Part shown: in pieces, positions 6,788 to 14,756 of the stretch
Layout of the letters: the number at the start of each line of letters is the position of its first letter
Position numbering within the stretch: position 1 is the stretch's first letter
Source of the DNA: JBNKLG01 sp050292235
GTDB lineage: Bacteria > Pseudomonadota > Gammaproteobacteria > Chromatiales > Chromatiaceae
Length of the DNA stretch: 23,324 nt
Reading direction: 5' to 3'
Assembly (NCBI GenBank): GCA_050292235.1
Contig: JBNKLG010000042.1
Location: forward strand, 1-23,324
Translations under genes and position numbers: made by a program
The notes under the pieces: generated by a model
What the model was told of the DNA's origin: nothing
What the model saw: the letters and a program-made list of their open reading frames with translations, nothing else
Databases searched by the model: none

Positions 6788-9352
6788 ATGACAGACCCAC
6801 TGCTCCAGATTCCCGAACTTTCACTGGTTGTGCTAATCGGTGCCTCCGGCTCTGGAAAATCCACGTTTGCGGCATCGCATTTCAAACCGACAGAGGTGAT
6901 CTCTTCTGACTATTGTCGAGCGTTAGTCTCCGATGACGAAAATGATCAGAGCGTAACCAACGATGCCTTCGAGGTTCTCCACTACATTGCAGCCAAACGA
7001 CTGGCACAGGGGCGGTTGACAGTCATCGATGCGACCAATGTGTCACCCGAAAGCAGGCGCTCTCTGTTGAGGTTGGCTAAGGAATATCACTGTATGCCGG
7101 TGGCCATTGTGTTGGATCTCCCCGAGAAACTCTGTCAGGTACGCAATGATGCACGACCTGACAGGGCGTTTGGTCTTCATGTGGTACGCAATCAGAGTCG
7201 GCAACTCAAACGCTCTCTCAAGCGGCTGAAGCGGGAGGGGTTTCGCTATATCCACGTATTGAAAGATCCTGAAGAGATAGCCCAGGCACAATTGGTACGT
7301 CAGCCGATGTGGACGGATAAAAGCGGTGAGCAGGGTCCTTTCGATATTATAGGAGACCTGCATGGCTGTTTCGAGGAGTTGATTGAGTTATTGACCACTC
7401 TGGGCTACCGAATTCACGCCGCAAAGGATGAGGCGGAGAGAGGTTTTCGGGTCGCGTCACCCGCCGGTCGAAAAGTCATATTTCTTGGCGATCTGATCGA
7501 TCGCGGCCCAAAAAACGTGGCTTGCCTTCAGCTTGTGATGGATATGGTCGAGAGCGGAGTGGCCCTCTGTGTACCAGGCAACCATGAGGTGAAACTGCTG
7601 AAGCACTTAAAGGGGAAAACGGTTCAGTTGCACCATGGGCTGGCCGAGACAGTCGCCGAATTGGACCAGCATGGCGACGAAGCTTTCAAGGCTCGGGTCA
7701 CTCAGTTTATCGATGGCCTGATTAGCCACTATGTGTTGGATGAGGGCAGGTTGGTGGTGGCCCACGCGGGCATGAAGTCGGCATTCCAGGGGCGCGGTTC
7801 GGGCGCGGTTCGGGCATTCGCTCTCTATGGAGAAACCACTGGGGAAACGGACGAATATGGATTGCCTGTGCGCGGCAATTGGGCCGCAGAGTATCGCGGC
7901 AGAGCACTGGTGGTTTATGGACATACCCCCAGAGCAGAGGCGGAATTTTTCAACAATACCCTCTGCGTCGATACGGGCTGTGTGTTTGGTGGACAACTCA
8001 CCGCATTGCGTTACCCGGAGCGAGAGCTGGTCTCCGTCGCGGCAAAAGAGACCTACTGCCAACCGCCAAAACCGCTAGAGGGTGAAACCCTCACCTCCCA
8101 ACAAATTCATGATGATCTGCTTTACCTGGAAGATGTCCAGGGAAAACGTTTCATCAAAACCGGCCATGCTGGCACGGTGCGCGTCGATGAGCGGCAATCG
8201 GCTGCTGCACTGGAGGTGATGAGTCGTTTTGCCGTGCACCCCAAGTGGATCAACTATCTGCCGCCCACCATGTCACCCACAGAGAGCAGTGAACTGCCTG
8301 AGTTCCTGGAGCATCCCGCCGAGGCGTTTGCCTATTACCGTCGTCAGGGGGTAAAGCAGGTCATCTGTGAAGAGAAACATATGGGTTCACGGGCAGTGGT
8401 GCAGATCTGCCATGACAGCGAGGTGGCCAGGCGTCGTTTTGGGATCACGACTGGGGAGCAGGGGATTGTCTATACCAGGACGGGACGTCGCTTTTTCAAA
8501 GATATCGCGATGGAGCAAGCCTTTTTGAACCAGCTGAGTCAGGCGATTACCAAGGCCGAACTTTGGGCCTCTTTGGCTACGGAGTGGTTGACACTGGATT
8601 GCGAAATCATGCCCTGGTCTTTGAAAGCAATGGATCTGATCAAGACCCAGTATGCTGCGGTTGGCGCCGCCTCAACCGCCTCTTTGAACAACTTGAATCA
8701 TTTGCTGGAAAAGGCCGCTGAACGAGGTGTCTCTCTCTCGGATATCGACTCAAAAGTGGTGGCGTCGCAACGGAACGCTAAGGCCTTTAGAGAGGCCTAT
8801 GGCCAGTATTGCTGGAGCGTGAAGGGGCTGGAGGATATCCAGTTGGCACCCTTTCATATCATGGCCGGTGAGGCCGGGCTCTTCGTCGATAGAGATCACC
8901 GCTGGCATATGGAGACCATTGCCCGCATCGCGCAAACCAGTGAGGGTTTGGTGATAAAGACGCCCTATCGGGTTGTCGATATCGATGACTCACTCCAGAT
9001 CAAAGACGCTATCGACTGGTGGCATGGGCTGACGCAAAGCGGGGAAGGGATGGTCGTCAAACCCCTGCAATTTGTTGAGAAAGGTGAGAGAGGTCGCCTG
9101 CAACCGGCCATCAAGGTGCGTGGCCAGGCCTATCTCCGCCTCATCTATGGCCAGGATTACACCCTGAAAACTGCGCTTGAAAGGCTAAAGGTTCGTGCGC
9201 TGGGAACAAAGCGGAGACTGGCCTTCAATGAATTCGGATTGGGCATCGAGGCTCTGGAGCGTTTTGTGGCGCACGCACCGCTGCGCCAGATCCATGAGTG
9301 CGTCTTTGCCGTTTTGGCCATGAATTCAGAACCCGTCGACCCGCGGCTGTAG
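6788..9352 (+). CDS. pnkp: Polynucleotide kinase-phosphatase-ligase, bacterial RNA repair enzyme Pnkp
   Basis: 854 residues, close to the 870 of the Clostridium thermocellum enzyme, with all three domains. Kinase (about 1-170): P-loop GASGSGKS (18-25) and D41 in SSDYCR, for 5'-OH phosphorylation. Phosphatase of the calcineurin type (about 183-425): GDLHG (D190, H192), GDLIDRG (D235), GNHE (N265), H326, H379, D395, for removing 2',3'-cyclic or 3' phosphates. Ligase/adenylyltransferase (about 475-854): EEKHMGSR with K530 as the adenylation lysine, EGMVVKP (753-759) and IKVRG (775-779). Together these heal both ends of a broken RNA; in characterised systems sealing requires Hen1, whose gene follows 15 bp downstream. 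ATG has a good ribosome binding site. Expected to be induced by RtcR through the sigma-54 promoter. All key residues I could check are present. Confidence 0.96.
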   Translation: MTDPLLQIPELSLVVLIGASGSGKSTFAASHFKPTEVISSDYCRALVSDDENDQSVTNDAFEVLHYIAAKRLAQGRLTVIDATNVSPESRRSLLRLAKEYHCMPVAIVLDLPEKLCQVRNDARPDRAFGLHVVRNQSRQLKRSLKRLKREGFRYIHVLKDPEEIAQAQLVRQPMWTDKSGEQGPFDIIGDLHGCFEELIELLTTLGYRIHAAKDEAERGFRVASPAGRKVIFLGDLIDRGPKNVACLQLVMDMVESGVALCVPGNHEVKLLKHLKGKTVQLHHGLAETVAELDQHGDEAFKARVTQFIDGLISHYVLDEGRLVVAHAGMKSAFQGRGSGAVRAFALYGETTGETDEYGLPVRGNWAAEYRGRALVVYGHTPRAEAEFFNNTLCVDTGCVFGGQLTALRYPERELVSVAAKETYCQPPKPLEGETLTSQQIHDDLLYLEDVQGKRFIKTGHAGTVRVDERQSAAALEVMSRFAVHPKWINYLPPTMSPTESSELPEFLEHPAEAFAYYRRQGVKQVICEEKHMGSRAVVQICHDSEVARRRFGITTGEQGIVYTRTGRRFFKDIAMEQAFLNQLSQAITKAELWASLATEWLTLDCEIMPWSLKAMDLIKTQYAAVGAASTASLNNLNHLLEKAAERGVSLSDIDSKVVASQRNAKAFREAYGQYCWSVKGLEDIQLAPFHIMAGEAGLFVDRDHRWHMETIARIAQTSEGLVIKTPYRVVDIDDSLQIKDAIDWWHGLTQSGEGMVVKPLQFVEKGERGRLQPAIKVRGQAYLRLIYGQDYTLKTALERLKVRALGTKRRLAFNEFGLGIEALERFVAHAPLRQIHECVFAVLAMNSEPVDPRL
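7791..7812 (+). repeat. Perfect 11-bp tandem repeat inside pnkp
   Basis: GGCGCGGTTCG occurs twice in direct succession (7791-7801, 7802-7812) within the phosphatase domain, encoding part of QGRGSGAVRAFALYGE. The reading frame is open across it and the protein matches family expectation. The unit is not a multiple of three, so gain or loss of one copy would shift the frame. Confidence 0.85.
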
Positions 9353-9367
9353 CAATAAGGAGAAAAC

Positions 9368-10777
9368 ATGTTACTGACCATCACACTCAAGAGTGAACCT
9401 GGAGAGCACTACCTGCCGTCAGACCTTGGCTATCTCCTCCATAAGCATCCAGATCACCACCAGCAATTCGAGCTGAGTCAGGGTATGGCTCATGTCTTCT
9501 ACCCTGAGGCGTCGGAAACTGCCTGCCAGGCTGCCTTGTGGGTGGATATCGATGCGGTCGACCTAGTCAGGCGCTTTCGTGGTGACTTTGGAGAGGGGCA
9601 TGCTTTGACGCAATATGTCAACGACCGCCCCTACGCAGCCAGCTCGTTCCTCTCAGTTGCCATTGCGAAGGTGTTCGGTTCGGCGCTGAACGGGAACAGC
9701 AAAGAGAGACAGCCGTTGGCAGACGCTGAGCTTCCTTTTGAAGCGACCTTGCCCGTTCTGCCTTGCCGTGGGGGAGAATCCTTGTTGCGCAACCTGTTTG
9801 AACCCCTCGGCTATCAGGTGACCGCAGAACGGCTTGCATTGGATGAGCGCTTCGAAGAGTGGGGTGAGAGCGCCTACTACGGTGTGACCTTGGCCCATCG
9901 ATGCCGGTTGCAGCAACTCCTCTCCCATCTCTATGTGATGATCCCGATTCTGGACAACGACAAACACTACTGGGTGAGTGAGTCGGAGATCGAAAAGCTG
10001 CTGAGACATGGTGAGGCATGGATTGCAGGGCACCCGATGAAGGCGTTGATTGTGAAGCGCTACATGAAAGGGCAGATCGGTCTCAGCAACAGGGCGATGG
10101 CTTCGCTGTGTGTGGAGGAGGACGAGGCTCCTGATGAAGATGAGGCGCAAGCGCAGGTCGAGGCGAAAGGTTCGCTCAATGATCAGCGCCTATCGACTAT
10201 CTCGGATCTTGTTAAAGAGCGGGATGTGGAGAGTATCATCGACCTCGGTTGTGGTGAGGGAAAATTGCTGCAAAGGGTGCTGCCGATAAAGAGTGTGCAA
10301 AGGGTTGTTGGCTTGGATGTCTCCATCCGCGCTCTGGAGCGGGCGGAACAGCGTCTGAAATTGGAGCAGAAACCGGAAAAGATCAGGGCCAAACTGAGCT
10401 TGATCCAGGGGGCATTGCACTATCGTGATGCTCGATTGGAAGGCTTTGATATGGCTGTCTGCATGGAGGTGATCGAACATATGGATGAAGATCGTCTCGA
10501 TGCCTTTGAAAAGGTTCTGTTTCAATGGGCAAAACCCAAAGCCGTCATCGTGACGACGCCAAATGTCGAGTACAACGTCAGGTATGAAAATTTACCAGAG
10601 GGGCGGTTGAGGCACAGCGATCACCGTTTTGAGTGGGACAGGTCGACCTTTCAAGCCTGGGCGGATAGCGTTGCCAGTCAGTTTGGATACGACACTGAAT
10701 ACCGTGCCGTGGGGGATCTGGATGCACAGGTTGGCTCCCCAACGCAGATGGCGGTTTTTACAAGGGCTGAGCCATAG
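9368..10777 (+). CDS. hen1: RNA 3'-terminal ribose 2'-O-methyltransferase Hen1
   Basis: 469 residues. Residues 1-245 form the bacterial Hen1 N-terminal domain, which in characterised systems contacts Pnkp and is needed to activate its ligase. An acidic linker (about 250-265, rich in D and E) leads to the methyltransferase domain: SAM motif IDLGCGEG (291-298) and metal-binding EVIEH (E367, E370, H371) plus H419 in RHSDHRFEW. This metal-ligand set is the Hen1 signature. The enzyme methylates the 2'-OH of the 3' end produced by cleavage, so the rejoined RNA resists being cut again at the same place. AAGGAG (9357-9362) precedes the ATG; the gene is 15 bp after pnkp, clearly one operon. No terminator is visible before the antisense tRNA gene 34 bp downstream. 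Confidence 0.96.
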   Translation: MLLTITLKSEPGEHYLPSDLGYLLHKHPDHHQQFELSQGMAHVFYPEASETACQAALWVDIDAVDLVRRFRGDFGEGHALTQYVNDRPYAASSFLSVAIAKVFGSALNGNSKERQPLADAELPFEATLPVLPCRGGESLLRNLFEPLGYQVTAERLALDERFEEWGESAYYGVTLAHRCRLQQLLSHLYVMIPILDNDKHYWVSESEIEKLLRHGEAWIAGHPMKALIVKRYMKGQIGLSNRAMASLCVEEDEAPDEDEAQAQVEAKGSLNDQRLSTISDLVKERDVESIIDLGCGEGKLLQRVLPIKSVQRVVGLDVSIRALERAEQRLKLEQKPEKIRAKLSLIQGALHYRDARLEGFDMAVCMEVIEHMDEDRLDAFEKVLFQWAKPKAVIVTTPNVEYNVRYENLPEGRLRHSDHRFEWDRSTFQAWADSVASQFGYDTEYRAVGDLDAQVGSPTQMAVFTRAEP

Positions 10778-10811
10778 GAAGTTCAAATAGGCGGAGGGTA
10801 AAGGAGGGGTG

Positions 10812-10898
10812 TGGTGCCGAGGAGAGGACTTGAACCTCCACGGGGTTGCCCCCACTAGCACCTGAAGCTAGCGTGTCTACCAATTTCACCACCTCGGC
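10812..10898 (-). tRNA. tRNA-Leu, anticodon CAG
   Basis: On the minus strand the RNA begins GCCGAGG (10898-10892), pairs with CCTCGGC (10822-10816), and ends in discriminator A and encoded CCA (10812-10814). The anticodon stem CTAGC/GCTAG encloses loop TTCAGGT, giving anticodon CAG (10862-10864). A long variable arm with GGGG-GCAA-CCCC and the GGTTCAAGTCC T-arm are as expected for a class II leucine tRNA. Length is 87 nt. Confidence 0.97.
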
Positions 10899-10927
10899 AT
10901 GGTCGGTGTGAAATTCCGAAGGCGGCA

Positions 10928-10956
10928 AATATACAAGGACAAAAGGGGTTCGTCAA
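10928..10956 (-). promoter_or_regulatory. Sigma-70 promoter of tRNA-Leu
   Basis: On the minus strand, TTGACG (10956-10951) and TATATT (10933-10928) are separated by 17 bp. A GC-rich discriminator (TGCCGCC) follows, which is typical of stringently controlled stable-RNA promoters. Spacing to the tRNA 5' end suits a short processed leader. Confidence 0.85.
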
Positions 10957-10978
10957 CGTAGAATGTGTGGCCTTTGAT

Positions 10979-10991
10979 TTTATGACATAAA
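10979..10991. promoter_or_regulatory. Palindrome in the tRNA-Leu/rnr intergenic region
   Basis: TTTATG-A-CATAAA is a perfect 13-bp palindrome ending 14 bp before the rnr start codon. It could be part of the rnr promoter (AT-rich -10-like) or an operator; the sequence alone does not decide. Confidence 0.35.
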
Positions 10992-11005
10992 GAGCAGGCG
11001 AAAAC

Positions 11006-13273
11006 GTGCCGAAAAAGAAAGCGCAAAGACCGCTTATTGAGGGCGATCCCTTCCAGGTCAGAGAGGCCCGGAAATACGAGAACCCCATCCCCAGCCGTGA
11101 ATTTATCATGCAGATGATGCAGGATGTGGGCAAGCCGCTGCCGTTTGAAGAGCTGGCGTCCATGATGGGGCTGCAGGGGGAGGAGCGGGAGGATGCGTTA
11201 AAGCGCCGCCTGCGGGCCATGGAGCGGGATGGGCAGCTGCTGTGCAATCGCCGTGGCGGCTATTGCCGGGTCAATCGCAAGGACCTGATTGCCGGTCGGG
11301 TCCTGGCCCACCGGGATGGTTTCGGTTTTTTACAGCCGGAAGAGGGGGGCGAGGATCTGTTTCTCTCCCCCAAACAGATGCGGGCGCTTTACCACCATGA
11401 TCGCGTACTGGCGCGGGTGGCCGGGGTGGATAACCGGGGTCGCCGCGAGGCCGCGGTGGTCGAAATCCTGGAACGCAACACCCATCAGATCGTGGGTCGG
11501 CTGCATCTGGAGTCCGGTGTGGGTTTTGTTGTGCCGGACAACAAGCGTCTGCATCATGATGTGGTGATACCCGCCGAGGTCCTGGCCGGTGCCAAAAGCG
11601 GCCAGATGGTGCTGGTCGATCTGATCGAGCAACCGAGCAAATACAGCCAGCCCATCGGTGCCATCAAAGAGGTGCTGGGCGATCACATGGCGCCGGGCAT
11701 GGAGATCGATGTCGCCATTCGCTCCCATGAGATTCCCAATGAGTGGCCCGAGGCGGTGTTGAAGAGCATCAAGGGGCTGGGTAAGGAGGTGCCTGAGGCC
11801 GCCAAGAAGGGCAGGGTGGATTTGCGCGATCTGCCCCTGGTGACCATCGATGGCGAGGATGCCCGCGATTTTGATGACGCCGTCTATTGTGAAGAGCGAC
11901 CCAACGGCTGGCGTCTGCTGGTCTGTATCGCCGATGTGTCGGCCTATGTGACCCCCGGGAGTCCGCTGGATGTGGAGGGGCATCGGCGTGGCAACTCGGT
12001 CTATTTCCCGGATCGGGTCATTCCCATGCTGCCGGAAGTTCTCTCCAACGGCCTCTGCTCACTCAATCCGGCGGTGGATCGCCTCTGTTTGACCTGTGAG
12101 ATGCAGATCGATCGCGAGGGCAAGATCAGCCGTTCACGTTTTTATGAGGCGGTGATGCACTCCCAGGCGCGTCTGACCTATACCCAGGTGGCAGCCATGC
12201 TGGAGGGGGGCGATGCCAAGCTGCGGAAGAAATTTGCCAAGGTTTTTCCCCATCTACAGCAACTGCACGAACTCTATCAGGTGCTGGATTGGGCACGGCG
12301 GCTGCGTGGTGCCATCGATTTCGATACGGTGGAGACCCGCTTTGTCTTCAACGAGGAGAAGAAGGTCGAGGGCGTGGTGCCAGTGATTCGCAATGTGGCC
12401 CATCGCATCATCGAGGAGTGCATGCTTTGCGCCAATGTCTGCGCGGCGCGTCTGTTCCAGCGCAAGAAACTGCCCATGCTCTATCGGGTGCATGATCTGC
12501 CGAAGGAGGAGAAGGTCAACGATCTGCGTACCTTCCTCGGCGAGCTGGGCCTGAGGCTGCCGGGGCAAAAGGTGCCACGGGCGGCGGACTATTCGGCCTT
12601 TCTGGATCAGGTCAGGCAGCGGCCCGACTTTCATCTGATTCAGACCGTGCTGCTGCGCTCCCTCAATCAAGCGGTCTATACCCCGGACAATCAGGGCCAC
12701 TTTGGTCTGGCCTATCCCGCCTATACCCACTTCACCTCACCCATTCGGCGCTACCCCGATCTGCTGGTCCATCGCGGTATCAAGTTTTTGCAGTCCGACG
12801 GCGATCCGGAGCAGTTCGATCACTCTACGGCGGCTCTGCAAACCATTGGCGAACATTGCTCGACCACCGAGCGGCGGGCGGATGAGGCGACCCGGGATGT
12901 GGTCGATTGGCTGAAATGTGAGTTCATGCTGGATAAAGTGGGCCTGGAATTTGACGGCATCATCAGCGGGGTTCACTCCTTTGGTCTCTTCGTCGAGCTG
13001 AACGAGATTCAGGTGACTGGGTTGGTGCATGTCACCGCGCTGGATCGCGACTATTACCACTTCGATCCCATCGGCCATCGCCTCAACGGTGAGCGCACCG
13101 GCGAGGTCTATCGTCTGGGCGACAGTTTGCGTATCCAGGTGGCGGCGGTCAATTTGGATGATCGCAAGATCGATTTCGTCCTGCCGAGTGATGGCATATT
13201 GCCCGATGAGAAATCCACGGATCGCAAGAAGTCCTCGAAGAAACGCCGCAAAGGGAAGAAGAAATCCTCGTGA
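11006..13273 (+). CDS. rnr: Ribonuclease R
   Basis: Processive 3'-to-5' exoribonuclease that degrades structured RNA, rRNA and defective transcripts. 755 residues from a GTG start (weak upstream site, AGGCG). Order of parts: N-terminal helix-turn-helix (about 45-90, LPFEELASMMG...GGYCRV), cold-shock/OB domains (about 95-235, starting GRVLAHRDGFGFLQ), the RNB catalytic domain with the aspartate cluster DGEDARDFDDAV (D282, D285, D288, D290, D291), an S1 domain (about 650-735), and a lysine/serine-rich tail (KKSSKKRRKGKKKSS) typical of RNase R. It is divergent from tRNA-Leu and overlaps rlmB by 4 bp (GTGA), implying translational coupling. RNase R and pnp are the main processive exonucleases, and both flank the RNA repair module here. 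Confidence 0.97.
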   Translation: MPKKKAQRPLIEGDPFQVREARKYENPIPSREFIMQMMQDVGKPLPFEELASMMGLQGEEREDALKRRLRAMERDGQLLCNRRGGYCRVNRKDLIAGRVLAHRDGFGFLQPEEGGEDLFLSPKQMRALYHHDRVLARVAGVDNRGRREAAVVEILERNTHQIVGRLHLESGVGFVVPDNKRLHHDVVIPAEVLAGAKSGQMVLVDLIEQPSKYSQPIGAIKEVLGDHMAPGMEIDVAIRSHEIPNEWPEAVLKSIKGLGKEVPEAAKKGRVDLRDLPLVTIDGEDARDFDDAVYCEERPNGWRLLVCIADVSAYVTPGSPLDVEGHRRGNSVYFPDRVIPMLPEVLSNGLCSLNPAVDRLCLTCEMQIDREGKISRSRFYEAVMHSQARLTYTQVAAMLEGGDAKLRKKFAKVFPHLQQLHELYQVLDWARRLRGAIDFDTVETRFVFNEEKKVEGVVPVIRNVAHRIIEECMLCANVCAARLFQRKKLPMLYRVHDLPKEEKVNDLRTFLGELGLRLPGQKVPRAADYSAFLDQVRQRPDFHLIQTVLLRSLNQAVYTPDNQGHFGLAYPAYTHFTSPIRRYPDLLVHRGIKFLQSDGDPEQFDHSTAALQTIGEHCSTTERRADEATRDVVDWLKCEFMLDKVGLEFDGIISGVHSFGLFVELNEIQVTGLVHVTALDRDYYHFDPIGHRLNGERTGEVYRLGDSLRIQVAAVNLDDRKIDFVLPSDGILPDEKSTDRKKSSKKRRKGKKKSS

Positions 13274-14010
13274 AGCCGCAACGTATCGGTGGTCTCCATG
13301 CCATCAAGGCCGCTCTCAAGCACGGGGATAAGGTGCTGCAACTCTGGGTGGATGCGGCCCGCCACGATCGGCGTCTGAAAGAGCTCATCAGCCAAGCCAA
13401 ATCCCAGGGACTCAAACCCGTCCAAAGCAGCAAGGCGGAGCTGGATGCGCTCCTGCCCAACACCAATCACCAGGGTGTGGTGGCTGAGATTCAGGGTGAG
13501 GCTGCCCGCAGCGAGGCCGATCTGGAGGCCCTGCTGCAAGGCTTGGATCGTCCGCCTTTGCTGCTGGTTCTGGATGGGGTGCAGGATCCCCACAACCTGG
13601 GGGCCTGTCTGCGTTCCGCCAATGGTGCCGGGGTCGATGCGGTGATCGCGCCGCGGGATCGCTCCGTGGGGCTGACACCGGTGGCGGTCAAGGTGGCCAG
13701 CGGAGCGGCCAGTCAGACCCCCTTCATCCAGGTGACCAATCTGGCCCGCACCCTGAAATGGCTGGGCGATGCCTATGGCATCTGGACCCTGGGTCTGGCT
13801 GGGGAGGCAGACAAGGACCTCTACGCCACCGATCTCAAAGGCCCGCTGGCGCTGGTCATGGGCAGCGAAGGGGAGGGGATGCGCCGTTTGACACGTGATC
13901 ACTGCGATTTGCTGGCCGCATTACCCATGAGGGGGGGGGTAGAGAGCCTCAATGTCTCCGTGGCGACGGGTATCGTGTTGTATGAGGCTCTGCGTCAGCG
14001 CAGTGGCTGA
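13270..14010 (+). CDS. rlmB: 23S rRNA (guanosine-2251-2'-O)-methyltransferase RlmB
   Basis: SpoU/TrmH-family methyltransferase of 246 residues that modifies the ribosomal peptidyl-transferase P loop. Visible parts are the N-terminal substrate-binding domain (about 1-80, beginning RIGGLHAIKAAL) and the SpoU knot motifs: LDGVQDPHNLGACLRSANGAG (101-121, N109 and R115), VMGSEGEGMRR, and ESLNVSVATGIVLYEAL near the C-terminus. Its GTG overlaps the rnr stop by 4 bp, the usual gammaproteobacterial rnr-rlmB coupling. A run of nine G at 13931-13939 encodes part of MRGGVESLN; it is in frame here. Confidence 0.95.
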   Translation: MKPQRIGGLHAIKAALKHGDKVLQLWVDAARHDRRLKELISQAKSQGLKPVQSSKAELDALLPNTNHQGVVAEIQGEAARSEADLEALLQGLDRPPLLLVLDGVQDPHNLGACLRSANGAGVDAVIAPRDRSVGLTPVAVKVASGAASQTPFIQVTNLARTLKWLGDAYGIWTLGLAGEADKDLYATDLKGPLALVMGSEGEGMRRLTRDHCDLLAALPMRGGVESLNVSVATGIVLYEALRQRSG

Positions 14011-14756
14011 TGGCCATGAGCCAGCGGAACCCCTTTGCGGAGGTGGCTTCTGGCTATCGCCGTTATCGTCCCGGCTATCCCCCTGAGCTTTTTGCCTGGC
14101 TGGCAAAACAAGCCCCAGGTCGGGATTTGGCGCTGGACTGCGGCGCTGGTTCCGGTCAGGCCAGTCTGGTGTTGAGCCAACATTTTGATCAGGTAGTGAC
14201 CACCGACCTGGGGCTGAGTCCGCTCCAGCATCTACCAGATGATCCCCGGCTACTGCCCCTACAATGCGCCGCCGAGGCCATTCCATTGTCCGATGGCAGC
14301 CTGGATCTTCTGATCGTAGCCCAGGCCCTGCACTGGTTTCGTCAGGCCGACTTTTTCTCTGAGGTAAGGCGCCTGCTCAGGCCCCAAGGCATCCTGGCGG
14401 TTTGGAGCTATGGTCTGATGCAGATCAATTCAGAGTTGGATGAGGTGGTACAGCATCTCTATCAGGATATTTTGGGAGATTACTGGGGCGGTATTCGCGG
14501 CTCGGTGGAGCAGGGCTATCGGAATATCGTTTTTCCCTTCAAAGAGATTTCGCCCCCTCACTTTGCCATGGAGGAGAGCTGGGATTTGCCCCGATTATTG
14601 GGTTATCTGGAGACCTGGTCGGCCCTGAATCGTTACCGAAACGCCGGACATCCCGACCCCATGCCAGAGGTGCAAGCCCGTTTAGCAACAGCCTGGGGCG
14701 ACCACATTCAGCGCAAGGTGTGCTGGCCATTATATTTAAGAATTTTCATTAGATAA
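14010..14756 (+). CDS. Class I SAM-dependent methyltransferase
   Basis: 248 residues in a Methyltransf_11-type fold. Motif I is LALDCGAGSGQ (40-50), with post-motif segments DLLIVAQALHWFR and RLLRPQGILAVW. The N-terminus (FAEVASGYRRYRPGYPPEL) and C-terminus (KVCWPLYLRIFIR) resemble the trans-aconitate/yeast CRG1-like group, but the substrate cannot be told. The start overlaps the last base of the rlmB stop (TGATG), so it is translated as part of the rnr-rlmB unit. The last 8 bp overlap the convergent maf gene. An in-frame ATG at 14016 is an equally possible start. Confidence 0.85.
   Translation: MAMSQRNPFAEVASGYRRYRPGYPPELFAWLAKQAPGRDLALDCGAGSGQASLVLSQHFDQVVTTDLGLSPLQHLPDDPRLLPLQCAAEAIPLSDGSLDLLIVAQALHWFRQADFFSEVRRLLRPQGILAVWSYGLMQINSELDEVVQHLYQDILGDYWGGIRGSVEQGYRNIVFPFKEISPPHFAMEESWDLPRLLGYLETWSALNRYRNAGHPDPMPEVQARLATAWGDHIQRKVCWPLYLRIFIR

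Noticed and set aside
10778..10811. Terminator after hen1
   Set aside because: No stem followed by T residues can be drawn in this spacer.
911..10898. Genomic island integrated at the tRNA-Leu 3' end
   Set aside because: The tRNA 3' end faces the accessory genes, but no second copy of it is found near 911-1014 or elsewhere (only a chance GGTGCCG in the pnp terminator), and there is no integrase gene.
11330..11983. Long open frame (217 codons) antisense to rnr
   Set aside because: The protein shows no recognisable domain, and its composition is what the reverse strand of a high-GC3 gene gives. Other antisense frames over fabG, rlmB and the dehydrogenases were rejected for the same reason.
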